Below are positions 24,314 to 33,776 of a DNA stretch of 64,000 nucleotides, piece after piece. Source of the stretch: Pseudomonas sp. PDM16 (lineage in GTDB: Bacteria; Pseudomonadota; Gammaproteobacteria; Pseudomonadales; Pseudomonadaceae). A model generated the notes under the pieces. It ran no database searches and had not been told where the DNA came from. It was given only the letters and a program-made list of their open reading frames with translations. Numbering within the stretch: position 1 is the stretch's first letter; the number at the start of each line of letters is the position of its first letter. The position numbers and the translations under genes were made by a program. The stretch is taken from assembly GCF_014851865.1 (NCBI RefSeq), contig NZ_JACVAM010000007.1:162553-226552 (forward strand). Direction: 5' to 3'.

Positions 24314-26923
24314 TTAGATCTGTACGGTCGGGATCTTGGCATTGGCAGCGGCTTCGCGGAACTCGGCGATCTGGTCGAAGCTCAGGTAGCGGTAAACGTC
24401 GGCAGCCATGCTGTCGATGTTCTTCGCGTACTCCATGTACTCCTCGACGGTCGGCAGTTTGCCGGTGATCGAAGCGACCGCTGCCAGTTCGGCAGAAGCC
24501 AGGTACACGTTGGTGGCGTCGCCCAGGCGGTTCGGGAAGTTACGGGTCGAAGTGGAGACCACGGTGGAACCGGTCTGTACGCGAGCCTGGTTACCCATGC
24601 ACAGCGAGCAGCCCGGCATTTCCATGCGTGCACCGGCCTTGCCGTAGATGCCGTAGTAGCCTTCTTCGGTCAGTTGGTGGGCGTCCATCTTGGTCGGCGG
24701 AGCCAGCCACAGACGGGTCGGAATGCCGCCCTTGACCTTGTCTAGCAGCTTACCGGCAGCGCGGAAGTGACCGATGTTGGTCATGCACGAGCCGATGAAC
24801 ACTTCGTCGATCTTTTCACCGGCAACGGTGGACAGCAGACGGGCATCGTCCGGGTCGTTCGGCGCGCAGAGCACCGGCTCTTTGACGTCGGCCAGATCGA
24901 TCTCGATGATCTCGGCGTACTCGGCGTCCTTGTCGGCAGCCAGCAGTTGCGGGTTGGCCAGCCAGGCTTCCATCGCCTGGGCACGACGCTCCAGGGTACG
25001 GGCATCGCCATAGCCTTCGCCGATCATCCAGCGCAGCATGGTGATGTTGGAACGCAGGTACTCGGCGATGGCCTTTTCCGGCAGCTTGATGGTGCAACCG
25101 GCGGCGGAACGCTCGGCCGAGGCGTCGGACAGCTCGAAAGCCTGTTCAACGGTCAGCTCGTCCAGACCTTCGATCTCGAGGATGCGGCCGGAGAAGGCGT
25201 TGATCTTGCCCTTCTTCTCGACGGTCAGCAGGCCCTGCTGGATGGCGTAGTAAGGGATGGCGTGGACCAGGTCACGCAGGGTAATGCCCGGTTGCAGCTT
25301 GCCCTTGAAGCGCACCAGTACGGATTCCGGCATGTCCAGCGGCATGACGCCGGTGGCGGCGGCGAAGGCCACCAGGCCGGAACCGGCCGGGAAGGAGATG
25401 CCCATCGGGAAGCGGGTGTGCGAGTCGCCACCGGTACCGACGGTATCCGGCAGCAGCATGCGGTTCAGCCAGCTGTGGATGATGCCGTCGCCCGGACGCA
25501 GGGACACGCCGCCGCGGGTCATGATGAAGTCCGGCAGGGTGTGGTGGGTGTTGACGTCGATCGGCTTCGGATAGGCCGCGGTGTGGCAGAAGGACTGCAT
25601 CACCAGGTCAGCGGAGAAGCCCAGGCAAGCCAGGTCTTTCAGCTCGTCGCGGGTCATCGGGCCGGTGGTGTCCTGGGAGCCGACGGTGGTCATCTTCGGC
25701 TCGCAGTAGGTGCCCGGGCGTACGCCTTGGCCTTCCTGCAGGCCGCAGGCGCGACCGACCATCTTCTGGGCCAGGGTGAAGCCCTTGCCGCTGTCAGCCG
25801 GAGCAACCGGCTTCTTGAACAGGGTGGACGGAGCCAGACCCAGCTCGGCGCGGGCCTTCTCGGTCAGGCCACGGCCAACGATCAGCGGGATACGGCCGCC
25901 GGCGCGGACTTCGTCCAGCAGCACGTCGGTTTTCAGCTGGAAGCTGGTGACCAGCTCGTCGCTACCATGGCGGCGAACTTCGCCTTTGTACGGGTAGACG
26001 TCGATAGCGTCGCCCATGGCCAGGTTGGTGCAGTCGAACTCGATCGGCAGGGCGCCGGCGTCTTCCATGGTGTTGTAGAAGATCGGGGCGATCTTGGTGC
26101 CGAAGCAGAAGCCACCGGCGCGCTTGTTCGGCACGTTCGGGATGTCGTCGCCGAAGAACCACAGCACCGAGTTCGTGGCGGACTTACGGGAAGAACCGGT
26201 ACCGACCACGTCACCGACGTAGGCAACCGGGAAGCCTTTGGCTTTCAGGGCTTCCATCTGCTTGATCGGGCCGACGGTGCCGGGGGCGTCCGGGTTGATG
26301 CCATCGCGGGCCATTTTCAGCATGGCCAGGGCGTGCAGCGGGATGTCCGGGCGGGACCAGGCGTCCGGAGCCGGCGATAGGTCGTCTGTGTTGGTTTCGC
26401 CGGTGACCTTGAACACGGTCAGGGTGACTTTTTCCGGAACGGCAGGGCGGTTGACGAACCACTCGCCGTCGGCCCAGGACTGCATCACGGCCTTGGCGTT
26501 GGCGTTGCCCTTCTTGGCGCGTTCGGCGACGTCGTGGAAGGCGTCGAACATCAGCAGGGTGTGCTTGAGTTGCGCGGCGGCGACTTCGGCCAGTTCGGCG
26601 TTGTCCAGCAGCTCGACCATGGTGGCGATGTTGTAGCCACCCTGCATGGTGCCCAGCAGTTCAACGGCGCGTTGCTTGCTGATCAGCGGGGAGCTGGCTT
26701 CGCCCTTGGCCACGGCGGAGAGGAAACCGGCCTTGACGTAGGCGGCTTCGTCCACGCCTGGCGGAACACGGTTGGTGATCAGGTCAACGAGGAAGGCTTC
26801 TTCGCCAGCCGGAGGATTTTTCAGCAGCTCGACCAGGCCTGCGGTTTGCTCGGCGTTCAGCGGCTGGGGAACGATCCCTTGGGCGGCACGCTCTTCTACG
26901 TGTTTGCGATAGGCTTCAAGCAC
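24314..26923 (-). CDS. acnB: Aconitate hydratase B
   Basis: An 869-residue AcnB, TCA cycle enzyme converting citrate to isocitrate; it also dehydrates 2-methylcitrate-related substrates in some bacteria. [4Fe-4S] ligands are visible in GSCMTNIGH and GCSLCMGNQ in the C-terminal third; DDLSPAPDAWSRPDIPLHA and GTGSSRKSATNS are family blocks. Start is GTG 26923 (VLEAYRKHVEERA) with GAGG 9 nt upstream, the length expected for the family. Confidence 0.95.
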   Translation of the reverse strand: MLEAYRKHVEERAAQGIVPQPLNAEQTAGLVELLKNPPAGEEAFLVDLITNRVPPGVDEAAYVKAGFLSAVAKGEASSPLISKQRAVELLGTMQGGYNIATMVELLDNAELAEVAAAQLKHTLLMFDAFHDVAERAKKGNANAKAVMQSWADGEWFVNRPAVPEKVTLTVFKVTGETNTDDLSPAPDAWSRPDIPLHALAMLKMARDGINPDAPGTVGPIKQMEALKAKGFPVAYVGDVVGTGSSRKSATNSVLWFFGDDIPNVPNKRAGGFCFGTKIAPIFYNTMEDAGALPIEFDCTNLAMGDAIDVYPYKGEVRRHGSDELVTSFQLKTDVLLDEVRAGGRIPLIVGRGLTEKARAELGLAPSTLFKKPVAPADSGKGFTLAQKMVGRACGLQEGQGVRPGTYCEPKMTTVGSQDTTGPMTRDELKDLACLGFSADLVMQSFCHTAAYPKPIDVNTHHTLPDFIMTRGGVSLRPGDGIIHSWLNRMLLPDTVGTGGDSHTRFPMGISFPAGSGLVAFAAATGVMPLDMPESVLVRFKGKLQPGITLRDLVHAIPYYAIQQGLLTVEKKGKINAFSGRILEIEGLDELTVEQAFELSDASAERSAAGCTIKLPEKAIAEYLRSNITMLRWMIGEGYGDARTLERRAQAMEAWLANPQLLAADKDAEYAEIIEIDLADVKEPVLCAPNDPDDARLLSTVAGEKIDEVFIGSCMTNIGHFRAAGKLLDKVKGGIPTRLWLAPPTKMDAHQLTEEGYYGIYGKAGARMEMPGCSLCMGNQARVQTGSTVVSTSTRNFPNRLGDATNVYLASAELAAVASITGKLPTVEEYMEYAKNIDSMAADVYRYLSFDQIAEFREAAANAKIPTVQI

Positions 26924-27040
26924 AGTTATTACCCTCATCAGTAGTCGCGGCGGCCCGCAACGCTTATCCATAAAGCTGCCGCACGTCGCGCCGCTGCGCT
27001 TTGTGAGCGCACTGGCCGGTGTGTCGACAACCCCATACTA

Positions 27041-27171
27041 GAAGCTGCTTTCAAAGTTTTACGCCGCAGAAAGCGAGAGGGGATGAGGGCTGGCGCAGGG
27101 TTCGATGAACCCGACGCCAACGACGCTTCTGACGGAACGACTGTGCTCGTGACGCTTTGAAAACAGCTTCT
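27041..27171. repeat. Long-spaced inverted repeat upstream of acnB
   Basis: AGAAGCTGCTTTCAAAG (27041-27057) and CTTTGAAAACAGCTTCT (27155-27171) are inverted copies with one mismatch in 17 bp, 97 bp apart. A direct repeat GCTTCTGACGGA (27125-27136 and 27166-27177) overlaps the right arm. This lies in the 450-bp gene-free stretch 26924-27374. Nothing else was recognised there. Confidence 0.7.
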
Positions 27172-27374
27172 GACGGACATCGGCGCCTAAAAAGGCGGTC
27201 CGATTCTACTGGATCGAGGCGCCAAAGTTAAGCGCAAACCCCGATCCAATCGGGCTCTTAGGCTACTCCTCGTCGTTTGTCTGACAAGTCGACAAAGGTC
27301 TGGTTGGTCATGGTGACCCTGCCAGGGGGAGTCGCTATCATGGCTCGCCTGTTTCACAGTGCCCCGCCTGCCTT

Positions 27375-27851
27375 ATGTCCAATCAACGCATCAAGACGCC
27401 TTGCGTCGGCCTCTGCTCCACCGTCTATGGCGATCTGGTGTGTCGCGGCTGCAAGCGTTTCCACCATGAAGTGGTGAACTGGAATGCCTACGGCGATGAT
27501 GAAAAGCGGGCCGTCTGGAAACGCCTGGAGGTGCTGCTGGTGCAGGTCATGCAGGGCAAGGTGGAGATTTTCGACCCAGCGCTCCTGCGCTCGCAGCTGG
27601 AGCAGCGCCAGGTGCGCTTCGTGCCGGAGCAGTCGGAATACTGCTGGGCTTACCAACTGATCGCCCGGGCCTCGCGCCTGATAAGCCGGCTGGATGCCTA
27701 TGGTCTGGTTCTGCTGCCCGAGTTCCGCGGCTGGGAACTGCCGGCGCTGCGCGAGGCCATTGATCGGGAGTTCTTCCTGCTCTCCGAGGCACATTACGAG
27801 CGCTATATCGCTCCGCGCTTCCTTCGGGAGGGTGTGGAGAGCCGCGTTTGA
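27375..27851 (+). CDS. DUF1289 domain protein
   Basis: A 158-residue protein with an N-terminal DUF1289 zinc-finger-like motif: TPCVGLCSTVYGDLVCRGCKR (C-x3-C-x8-C-x2-C near residues 10-26). The rest is helical. Short DUF1289 proteins are common beside oxidative enzymes; the long C-terminal part is a feature of Pseudomonas members. Function unknown. ATG 27375. Confidence 0.8.
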   Translation: MSNQRIKTPCVGLCSTVYGDLVCRGCKRFHHEVVNWNAYGDDEKRAVWKRLEVLLVQVMQGKVEIFDPALLRSQLEQRQVRFVPEQSEYCWAYQLIARASRLISRLDAYGLVLLPEFRGWELPALREAIDREFFLLSEAHYERYIAPRFLREGVESRV

Positions 27852-27865
27852 CTCTGCTCACATAA

Positions 27866-27892
27866 AGAAAGCCACCGTGAGGGCGGCTTTCT
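27866..27892 (+). terminator. Terminator-like hairpin after the DUF1289 gene
   Basis: AGAAAGCC (27866-27873) pairs with GGCTTTCT (27885-27892), with additional CC/GG pairs inside. The U-tract is weak. Confidence 0.55.
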
Positions 27893-27979
27893 GGTTCGTT
27901 GTGCCTGTCAGGCAGCATGTCTGGACGGCGTCTCGCTGGCCGGTGATGGTCGCCGTAGCAAGTGGCTTGCCGATTCAGG

Positions 27980-29404
27980 TCATGCTGGTACTGCCTTCCG
28001 CTGGGCAACAGGGCTGGTGCCGCGCAGGGTCATCCATGTGTTGAGCGCCATCAACAGCATGCCGCTGAGGAAGCACAGGCCTCCGGCCAGGCGTACGACG
28101 TAGCCTATGTGGCTGGCCTCCAGCGCTTCGACGAAGGAGTAGGTGAGGGTGCCGTCTTCGTTGACCGCACGCCACATCAGACCTTGGGTGATGCCGTTGA
28201 CCCACATGGAGGCGATGTACAGCACGGTGCCGATGGTAGCCAGCCAGAAGTGCGCGTTGATCAGCCCGATGCTGTGCATCTGCTCGCGGCCGAACACCTT
28301 CGGGATCAGGTGGTAGAGCGAGCCGAAAGTGATCATTGCTACCCATCCGAGGGCGCCGGCGTGCACATGGCCGATGGTCCAGTCGGTGTAGTGGGACAGA
28401 GCGTTGACGGTCTTGATGGCCATCATCGGGCCTTCGAAAGTGGACATGCCGTAGAAGGCTAACGACACCACCAGGAAACGCAGGATGGGGTCGGAGCGCA
28501 GCCTATGCCAGGCGCCGGACAGGGTCATCATGCCGTTGATCATGCCGCCCCAGCTCGGCGCCAGCAGAATCAGGGACATCACCATGCCGAGGGACTGGGC
28601 CCAGTCCGGCAGGGCGGTGTAGTGCAGATGGTGCGGACCGGCCCAGATGTAGAGGGCGATCAGCGCCCAGAAGTGCACGATGGACAGGCGATAGGAGTAC
28701 ACCGGCCGGTCCACCTGCTTCGGCACGAAGTAATACATCATGCCCAGGAAGCCGGTGGTCAGGAAGAAGCCCACGGCATTGTGGCCATACCACCACTGCA
28801 CCATGGCGTCCGTGGCGCCGGCGTAGAGCGAGTAGGACTTGAACCAGCCAACCGGCACGGACAGGTGATTGATCACATGGAGCATGGCGATGACCAAGAT
28901 GAAGGCTCCGAAGAACCAGTTGCCCACATAGATGTGGCGGGTTTTGCGCCGGGTCAGAGTGGTGAAGAAGACGATTCCGTAGGCGACCCAGACGATGGCC
29001 ATCCACACGGCGCCGGTGAACTCGATCTCGGCGTACTCCTTGGTGGTGGTCATGCCCATGGGGAGAGTGATCAGCATGATCAGGATGGTCAGCTGCCAGC
29101 CCCAGAAGGTAAACGCCGTCAGTCTGTCCGAGAACAGTCTTGCTTGGCATGTGCGCTGCACCGCGTAGTAGCTGGCGGCGAATTGCGCGCTACCGGCGAA
29201 GCCGAAGATCACCAGGCTCGTATGCAGTGGGCGCAAACGACCGAAGCTGAGCCAGGGCGTGTCGAAGTTGAGTTCGGGCCATACCAGTTGGGCGGCTATG
29301 AGCACGCCGGTGCACATGCCTATGACACCCCAGACGATGGTCATGAGGGTGAATTGCCGAACGACCCTGTAGTTGTAGGGTGGGTGGGTAACAGTGATTT
29401 GCAT
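27980..29404 (-). CDS. ccoN: Orphan cbb3-type cytochrome c oxidase subunit I (CcoN)
   Basis: A 474-residue heme-copper oxidase catalytic subunit with about 12 membrane helices. Expected ligands are present: RPLHTSLVI (low-spin heme), WWYGHNAVGF and GPHHLHY (CuB), and TIGHVHAGALGW (hemes b3 and b). ATG 29404 (MQITVTHPPYNYR) is preferred over upstream frame extension. No ccoO, ccoP or ccoQ is nearby, as for P. aeruginosa CcoN3/CcoN4, which assemble with CcoO/CcoP encoded elsewhere. Confidence 0.9.
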   Translation of the reverse strand: MQITVTHPPYNYRVVRQFTLMTIVWGVIGMCTGVLIAAQLVWPELNFDTPWLSFGRLRPLHTSLVIFGFAGSAQFAASYYAVQRTCQARLFSDRLTAFTFWGWQLTILIMLITLPMGMTTTKEYAEIEFTGAVWMAIVWVAYGIVFFTTLTRRKTRHIYVGNWFFGAFILVIAMLHVINHLSVPVGWFKSYSLYAGATDAMVQWWYGHNAVGFFLTTGFLGMMYYFVPKQVDRPVYSYRLSIVHFWALIALYIWAGPHHLHYTALPDWAQSLGMVMSLILLAPSWGGMINGMMTLSGAWHRLRSDPILRFLVVSLAFYGMSTFEGPMMAIKTVNALSHYTDWTIGHVHAGALGWVAMITFGSLYHLIPKVFGREQMHSIGLINAHFWLATIGTVLYIASMWVNGITQGLMWRAVNEDGTLTYSFVEALEASHIGYVVRLAGGLCFLSGMLLMALNTWMTLRGTSPVAQRKAVPA

Positions 29405-29756
29405 TCGAATGACCTGCCAGGCAGTAGCACGACCGGGGCCGCAAGGTGGCTGCACTCTATGGGGGGGAGAAAAAAGCAAACAGACTCAGAAATGACTCCG
29501 GAGTGCATATCAGATCGGCGGTTGGGCAGATATTGGGCTAGCCATAGGAGCCGGTAATACCCTGCTGAGATTGGTACGGTAGGGCCAGATGTTGTGCGGC
29601 TCGTGGAAATCATCTGATCAGCTCTTTTTTGCCATTTCTGACGCTGTTCTCGATCCGGTAGGGCCGGCATAGTCGAAGACTCGCGATCAAAAGGGCGATT
29701 CCCGTGTACCAATATGACGATGGCGGCCGGTATCTGGCGCGGGGAGAGACCGCACC

Positions 29757-30110
29757 ATGATAATGAAAGGGCTGCTTTGGCTGGTGCTGCTGCAATTGCT
29801 GGGGAGCATGCTCAACCAGTGGCTATTGCCCATGCTGCCAGGCTCGATCATCGGCCTGGTGCTGCTCTCGATATGGCTGATGTGGCGCGGCCAGGTGCCT
29901 GAGCCTCTACAACTGGCGACGAGCAGCCTGCTGGCCTATCTGCCGTTGCTGCTGGTGGTTCCTGCCTCTGGCATCATGAGTAGCGGTCGCGTTCTGCTCG
30001 AGGAGCTGCCGGTGATCGCGGCTGCCCTCGTGCTTTCGCTGCTGGTCACCGTGCCGTTCTGCGGTTGGTTGCTCCAGGTGCTGGCCCGACGCCAGGAGCG
30101 CGAGCGGTGA
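29757..30110 (+). CDS. CidA/LrgA family holin-like protein
   Basis: A 117-residue small membrane protein with four hydrophobic helices: LLWLVLLQLLGSMLN, LPGSIIGLVLL, LLLVVPASGIM and ALVLSLLVTV. It belongs to the CidA/LrgA family, linked to murein hydrolase export and, more recently, to transport of small carboxylates. GGGGAGAG precedes ATG 29757. Translationally coupled to the next gene (GTGA overlap). Confidence 0.88.
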   Translation: MIMKGLLWLVLLQLLGSMLNQWLLPMLPGSIIGLVLLSIWLMWRGQVPEPLQLATSSLLAYLPLLLVVPASGIMSSGRVLLEELPVIAAALVLSLLVTVPFCGWLLQVLARRQERER

Positions 30111-30805
30111 GCTGGAACAGCCTGCTCGACCACCCATTGTTCGCCATCGCACTCACCCTGGCAGCCTTCCAGATGGCCGTGTGGCTGCAGCGCCGTACCG
30201 GTTGGCTGGTGTTGCAGCCCGTATTGATAGCAGTGCTGCTAGTGGTAGGGACGCTATTGCTGTGCGATGCGGACTACGCCACTTACCGCGCAGGGGCCGA
30301 GCCCTTGGCGCTCTTGCTTGGACCGGCAACGATTGCTCTGGCAGTGCCTCTGCAGCATAACTTCAGGCGCATCCGCAGCTTGTTCTGGCCGGTTGTGATC
30401 ACGTTGCTGGTTGGTGGTGTGCTATCGGTGACGCTCACCCTGTCCATCGGCTGGCTGCTGGGTGCTGATTGGGCGGTGCTCATGAGCCTTGCTCCGAAAT
30501 CGGTGACCATGCCCATCGCGATGCCGGTGGCCGAGCAGATGGGGGGTATTGCTTCGCTGGCGGCCGTGATGGTGATGCTTACCGGAGTGATCGGAACATC
30601 GCTTGGCCCTCTACTGCTAGGGTGGGCCAAGGTCGAACATCCGGCGGCGCGCGGTCTCAGCTACGGTCTCAACGCCCATGCAATCGGCACCGCCCATGCG
30701 CTGCAGGAGGGCGAGGAGTGCGGAGCCTTCGCCGCTCTCGCCATGAGCCTGCTCGGCGTGATGACGGCGGTTCTCATGCCGGTGCTGTACCGTGCTTTCC
30801 TTTGA
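30107..30805 (+). CDS. LrgB family membrane protein
   Basis: A 232-residue LrgB/CidB-type membrane protein. LAPKSVTMPIAMPVAEQMGG and LNAHAIGTAHALQE are the family signatures. The GTG start 30107 overlaps the stop of the upstream LrgA-like gene by 4 bp, so the two are made together. Polytopic, about eight hydrophobic segments. Confidence 0.9.
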   Translation: MSWNSLLDHPLFAIALTLAAFQMAVWLQRRTGWLVLQPVLIAVLLVVGTLLLCDADYATYRAGAEPLALLLGPATIALAVPLQHNFRRIRSLFWPVVITLLVGGVLSVTLTLSIGWLLGADWAVLMSLAPKSVTMPIAMPVAEQMGGIASLAAVMVMLTGVIGTSLGPLLLGWAKVEHPAARGLSYGLNAHAIGTAHALQEGEECGAFAALAMSLLGVMTAVLMPVLYRAFL

Positions 30806-30839
30806 GCAGGCCAGCAGCATGCGCCCGGCTCGGGATACT

Positions 30840-31784
30840 TCAGTCTTCCTTCCGTAGGCGATTTTCCATCGGCATTTTGGTAATCGCGAAGCCGATCAGC
30901 AGCAGCGTCGAATACAGCGCCAGATCGTGAGAAATCGGCTGTCCCTCGTACCAGGAACCGACGATCACCGCGAACACCGGGAAGATGATGAAAACGAAAG
31001 ACAGTACGACCGGGCTCAGGCGCTTGAGCAGGAAGAAGTAGACGATGAAGCCGCCTACCGACGCACAAAGGCCGAGATAGATCAGTGCCATCCAGGAGCG
31101 CGCGCTGAAGCCGCTGATATCCGGTTGTTCCACTCCCAGGCCGATCAGAAACAGCATCAGGCCGGCCAGGCCGATAGGTAGCGTGTTGTAGGTGATCACC
31201 CCGATCTCGGCCCCCTGTTTCTTGGTCACCACGTAGCACAGTGCGTGCATCACCGCCGCGGCGACTATCGCCAGCACACCGGCGAATTCGTCGTGCGCCA
31301 AGGTCATGCCTTGACTGCGCAGGATCATGAACAAGCTACCGAAGCCAATGGCGATGCCCATCACCTGGGAAAGATGGATGCGCTGACCCAGAAACAGTGC
31401 GGAGAAGATCAGGATGAATACCGGCATACAACTGAACAGTAGAGCGGTGAGGCCGGAGGAGACATGAGTTTCGCCGTAGTTGAGCAGATAGTAGGGCAGA
31501 CTGAAGTAGCAGAGGGTGACGAATGCGAAGAAGCCCAAGTGGCTGCGTGGAAAGAGGATCGAGTCGCCGCGTATCAGGGCGAAGCAAAGAAACAGCGGGA
31601 AGGCGAGCAGGAAGCGTAGGCCAGAGGCTGTAAGCGGTGGCACAGTCTCAACGGCGATCTTGATGCCCAGCCAGGTAGTGCCCCAGCTTAGACAGACGGT
31701 TAGAAACAGCAGGGATGTGACGAGCGTGGGGAGCCATCGCCGACTGGATCTGCCGATGCTTCCAATGGTTGTTGATATTGACAT
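30840..31784 (-). CDS. EamA/DMT-family transporter
   Basis: A 314-residue protein with about ten hydrophobic helices in two EamA halves. LSWGTTWLGIKIAVETVPPL near the start is typical of drug/metabolite exporters. It is divergent from a MocR-type regulator, which suggests the regulator controls export of an amine or amino-acid-like compound. Substrate unknown. Confidence 0.85.
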   Translation of the reverse strand: MSISTTIGSIGRSSRRWLPTLVTSLLFLTVCLSWGTTWLGIKIAVETVPPLTASGLRFLLAFPLFLCFALIRGDSILFPRSHLGFFAFVTLCYFSLPYYLLNYGETHVSSGLTALLFSCMPVFILIFSALFLGQRIHLSQVMGIAIGFGSLFMILRSQGMTLAHDEFAGVLAIVAAAVMHALCYVVTKKQGAEIGVITYNTLPIGLAGLMLFLIGLGVEQPDISGFSARSWMALIYLGLCASVGGFIVYFFLLKRLSPVVLSFVFIIFPVFAVIVGSWYEGQPISHDLALYSTLLLIGFAITKMPMENRLRKED

Positions 31785-31826
31785 GATGACAATCCTTCGT
31801 TTTTGCTAAATTTGCCTCTGTTTGCT

Positions 31827-31850
31827 CGGTATTAATCGCCATTGATACCG
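31827..31850. promoter_or_regulatory. Inverted repeat operator candidate between EamA and MocR genes
   Basis: CGGTATTAAT-CGCC-ATTGATACCG: 9 of 10 bp symmetric, in the 91-bp intergenic region 26 bp before the MocR start. A natural site for the divergent MocR-like regulator. Confidence 0.6.
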
Positions 31851-31875
31851 AAAATTCAGGCTATTTGGACGAAAA

Positions 31876-33300
31876 ATGACTGTCAAACCGATTATTGACA
31901 CGGTTTCAATTCTTCAAGAGGCTCTTGGCTCTGGCCATGGCGCTAAATACAAGCGACTCGCTGCTGCCATGGAGGCTGGCATCCTGGCAGGGCATATCGC
32001 AGGCGGAGCTAAGCTATTGCCTCACCGCAGGCTGGCAGACCGACTAGGCGTGACGATCGGCACGGTCAGTCGTGCCTATGCCGAGCTCGAGCGCATGGGG
32101 CTGGTAGTGGCGCGGGTAGGCGACGGCACTTTCGTCCGCCAGCGTGATCTGGAGCGCAAGCGCGACGCCGGCTTCAGTAACTTCGTCGAGGAGCGGCCGG
32201 AGCAGTTCGACATGAGCCGCAACATGCACATCTCCGGGCCGGAGACCAGCCTGTTCGCGCAGAGTCTGATGGACCTGGCGCGTGACCCGCAGGCCCTCGC
32301 CGGGTTGACGCTATACACTCCGGATGCCGGCCTGCTGCACCACCGCCGGGCCGGCGCCAGCTGGCTGGCTCACGGTGACTTCCAGCCCTTGGCCGAGCAG
32401 GTGTTGTGCGTCAATGGTGGTCAACATGGTCTGCTCTGTACCCTGATGGCGCTGTTGCGCGCGGGCGATAGCCTAGTCACCGAACACCTCACCTACCCAG
32501 GCTTGATCACGGTCGCACGCATGCTTGGCATCAAATTGCTCGGCGCCAGCATGGATGAGGAGGGCATCGTTCCCGACTCCCTCGACGAGCTATGCCGGCA
32601 CAACCGGGTTACCGCCCTGTACTGCACGCCAACCCTGCAGAATCCCACCGCCGGGGTGATGTCCTCGGGTCGTCGTGAGGCAATCGCCGCCGTGTGCCGC
32701 GAGCATAACCTGCTGATCATCGAGGATGAGGCCCACGCGGTGCTGGTGGAGGACCGCCCGCTGCCCATGAGCCACCATGCACCGGAGCGCAGCGTGCTGA
32801 TCGGCAGCCTGAGCAAAGTGGTGGCTGCCGGCTTGCGAGTGGGCTACCTGTATGCGCCGGCGACCCTGATCAGTCGTATCTCCGCGGCGCTGAGAGCGAC
32901 TTGCTGGATGGCAACCCCGTTGCCGATGGAACTGGCCAGTACCTGGATCGAGAATGGTGTCGCGAGGATGCTGCTACGCCAGCAAGTCGCTGAAATCGGG
33001 CGGCGCAAGCAACTGGTGGAGAAGCTGCTCACGGGGTTGAACTACAGGTCTCATGCGCAGAGTCCGCATTTCTGGATCGAGGTACCCGAGCCATGGCGCG
33101 CCTCGGATGTGGAGGCCGAAATGAAGTTGAAGGGATATCTGATTGCCACGGCGGAAGTCTTCGCCGTTGGCCGGGCAGTGGTACCGCAATTCATCCGGGT
33201 CAGCGTCAGCAATACTTCGCATGATGATCGACTGCTCGTGGAGGGCATCGAGACTCTGGTCGCAACCTTGCGCCAGGGCGGCGGGCCGTTCGACGAATGA
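31876..33300 (+). CDS. MocR-like GntR/aminotransferase-fold transcription regulator
   Basis: A 474-residue fusion of an N-terminal GntR winged helix (LLPHRRLADRLGVTIGTVSRAYAELERMGLV, about residues 47-77) with a fold-type I aminotransferase domain. CTPTLQNPTAGVMS and IEDEAHA precede the PLP lysine in GSLSKVVAAGLRVGY near residue 315. MocR proteins sense PLP or amino-compounds. Divergent from the EamA transporter gene. Confidence 0.9.
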   Translation: MTVKPIIDTVSILQEALGSGHGAKYKRLAAAMEAGILAGHIAGGAKLLPHRRLADRLGVTIGTVSRAYAELERMGLVVARVGDGTFVRQRDLERKRDAGFSNFVEERPEQFDMSRNMHISGPETSLFAQSLMDLARDPQALAGLTLYTPDAGLLHHRRAGASWLAHGDFQPLAEQVLCVNGGQHGLLCTLMALLRAGDSLVTEHLTYPGLITVARMLGIKLLGASMDEEGIVPDSLDELCRHNRVTALYCTPTLQNPTAGVMSSGRREAIAAVCREHNLLIIEDEAHAVLVEDRPLPMSHHAPERSVLIGSLSKVVAAGLRVGYLYAPATLISRISAALRATCWMATPLPMELASTWIENGVARMLLRQQVAEIGRRKQLVEKLLTGLNYRSHAQSPHFWIEVPEPWRASDVEAEMKLKGYLIATAEVFAVGRAVVPQFIRVSVSNTSHDDRLLVEGIETLVATLRQGGGPFDE

Positions 33301-33585
33301 TCGCTGGGGCCGTCGCCTCCTGCTGTGCTTCGGAGATCGCGGCTAGCGCCGTGTGCAGCTGCTCCACTAGTTGAGTGCCGACCTGAGTGATGCGCAACTG
33401 GCGAGTCGTCCCTCTATCAGCCTTACGCCCAGTCGAGCCTCCATCGCGGCAACTCTCTTCGAGATCACAGAAGGGGCGCGCTGCAAACTACGCCCGGCAG
33501 CAATGAATGGGCCTTCACTGGCGACGGCGAGCAGAGCCGCAATCTCGTCACTGTGGTGACGATTGACGAGTGGGGCCGAAAGCAT
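33300..33585 (-). pseudogene. LysR-type regulator remnant (frameshifted, C-terminus lost)
   Basis: The winged-helix start is visible: LQRAPSVISKRVAAMEARLGVRLIE, then the frame shifts by one base near 33400. The next frame reads TRQLRITQVGTQLVEQLHTALAAI, the usual continuation. The break is consistent with a 1-bp deletion. The effector-binding domain is missing, and the fragment ends at the MocR stop. Confidence 0.75.
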
Positions 33586-33776
33586 GGCGCATCCTGCTGA
33601 AATGTCCGGAGGCAGTATGAGTTCAGGAGATTTAGGCAGCCATTGTGGGGCCTTGCATTGCGTTGCCGCATGCTGTGCAAGAGTACTGCGAGGTGTTCTT
33701 CGTCAGTCACGGCTGCTCAAGTTTTCGATATCTGAACCGATAGCCGATGAATACATCGGCCATCTCGGAGGTAGCG

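Noticed and set aside
29341..29712. 123-residue minus ORF upstream of ccoN
   Set aside because: Overlaps the ccoN start in another frame, with no ribosome site or domain; the 29405-29756 region appears non-coding.
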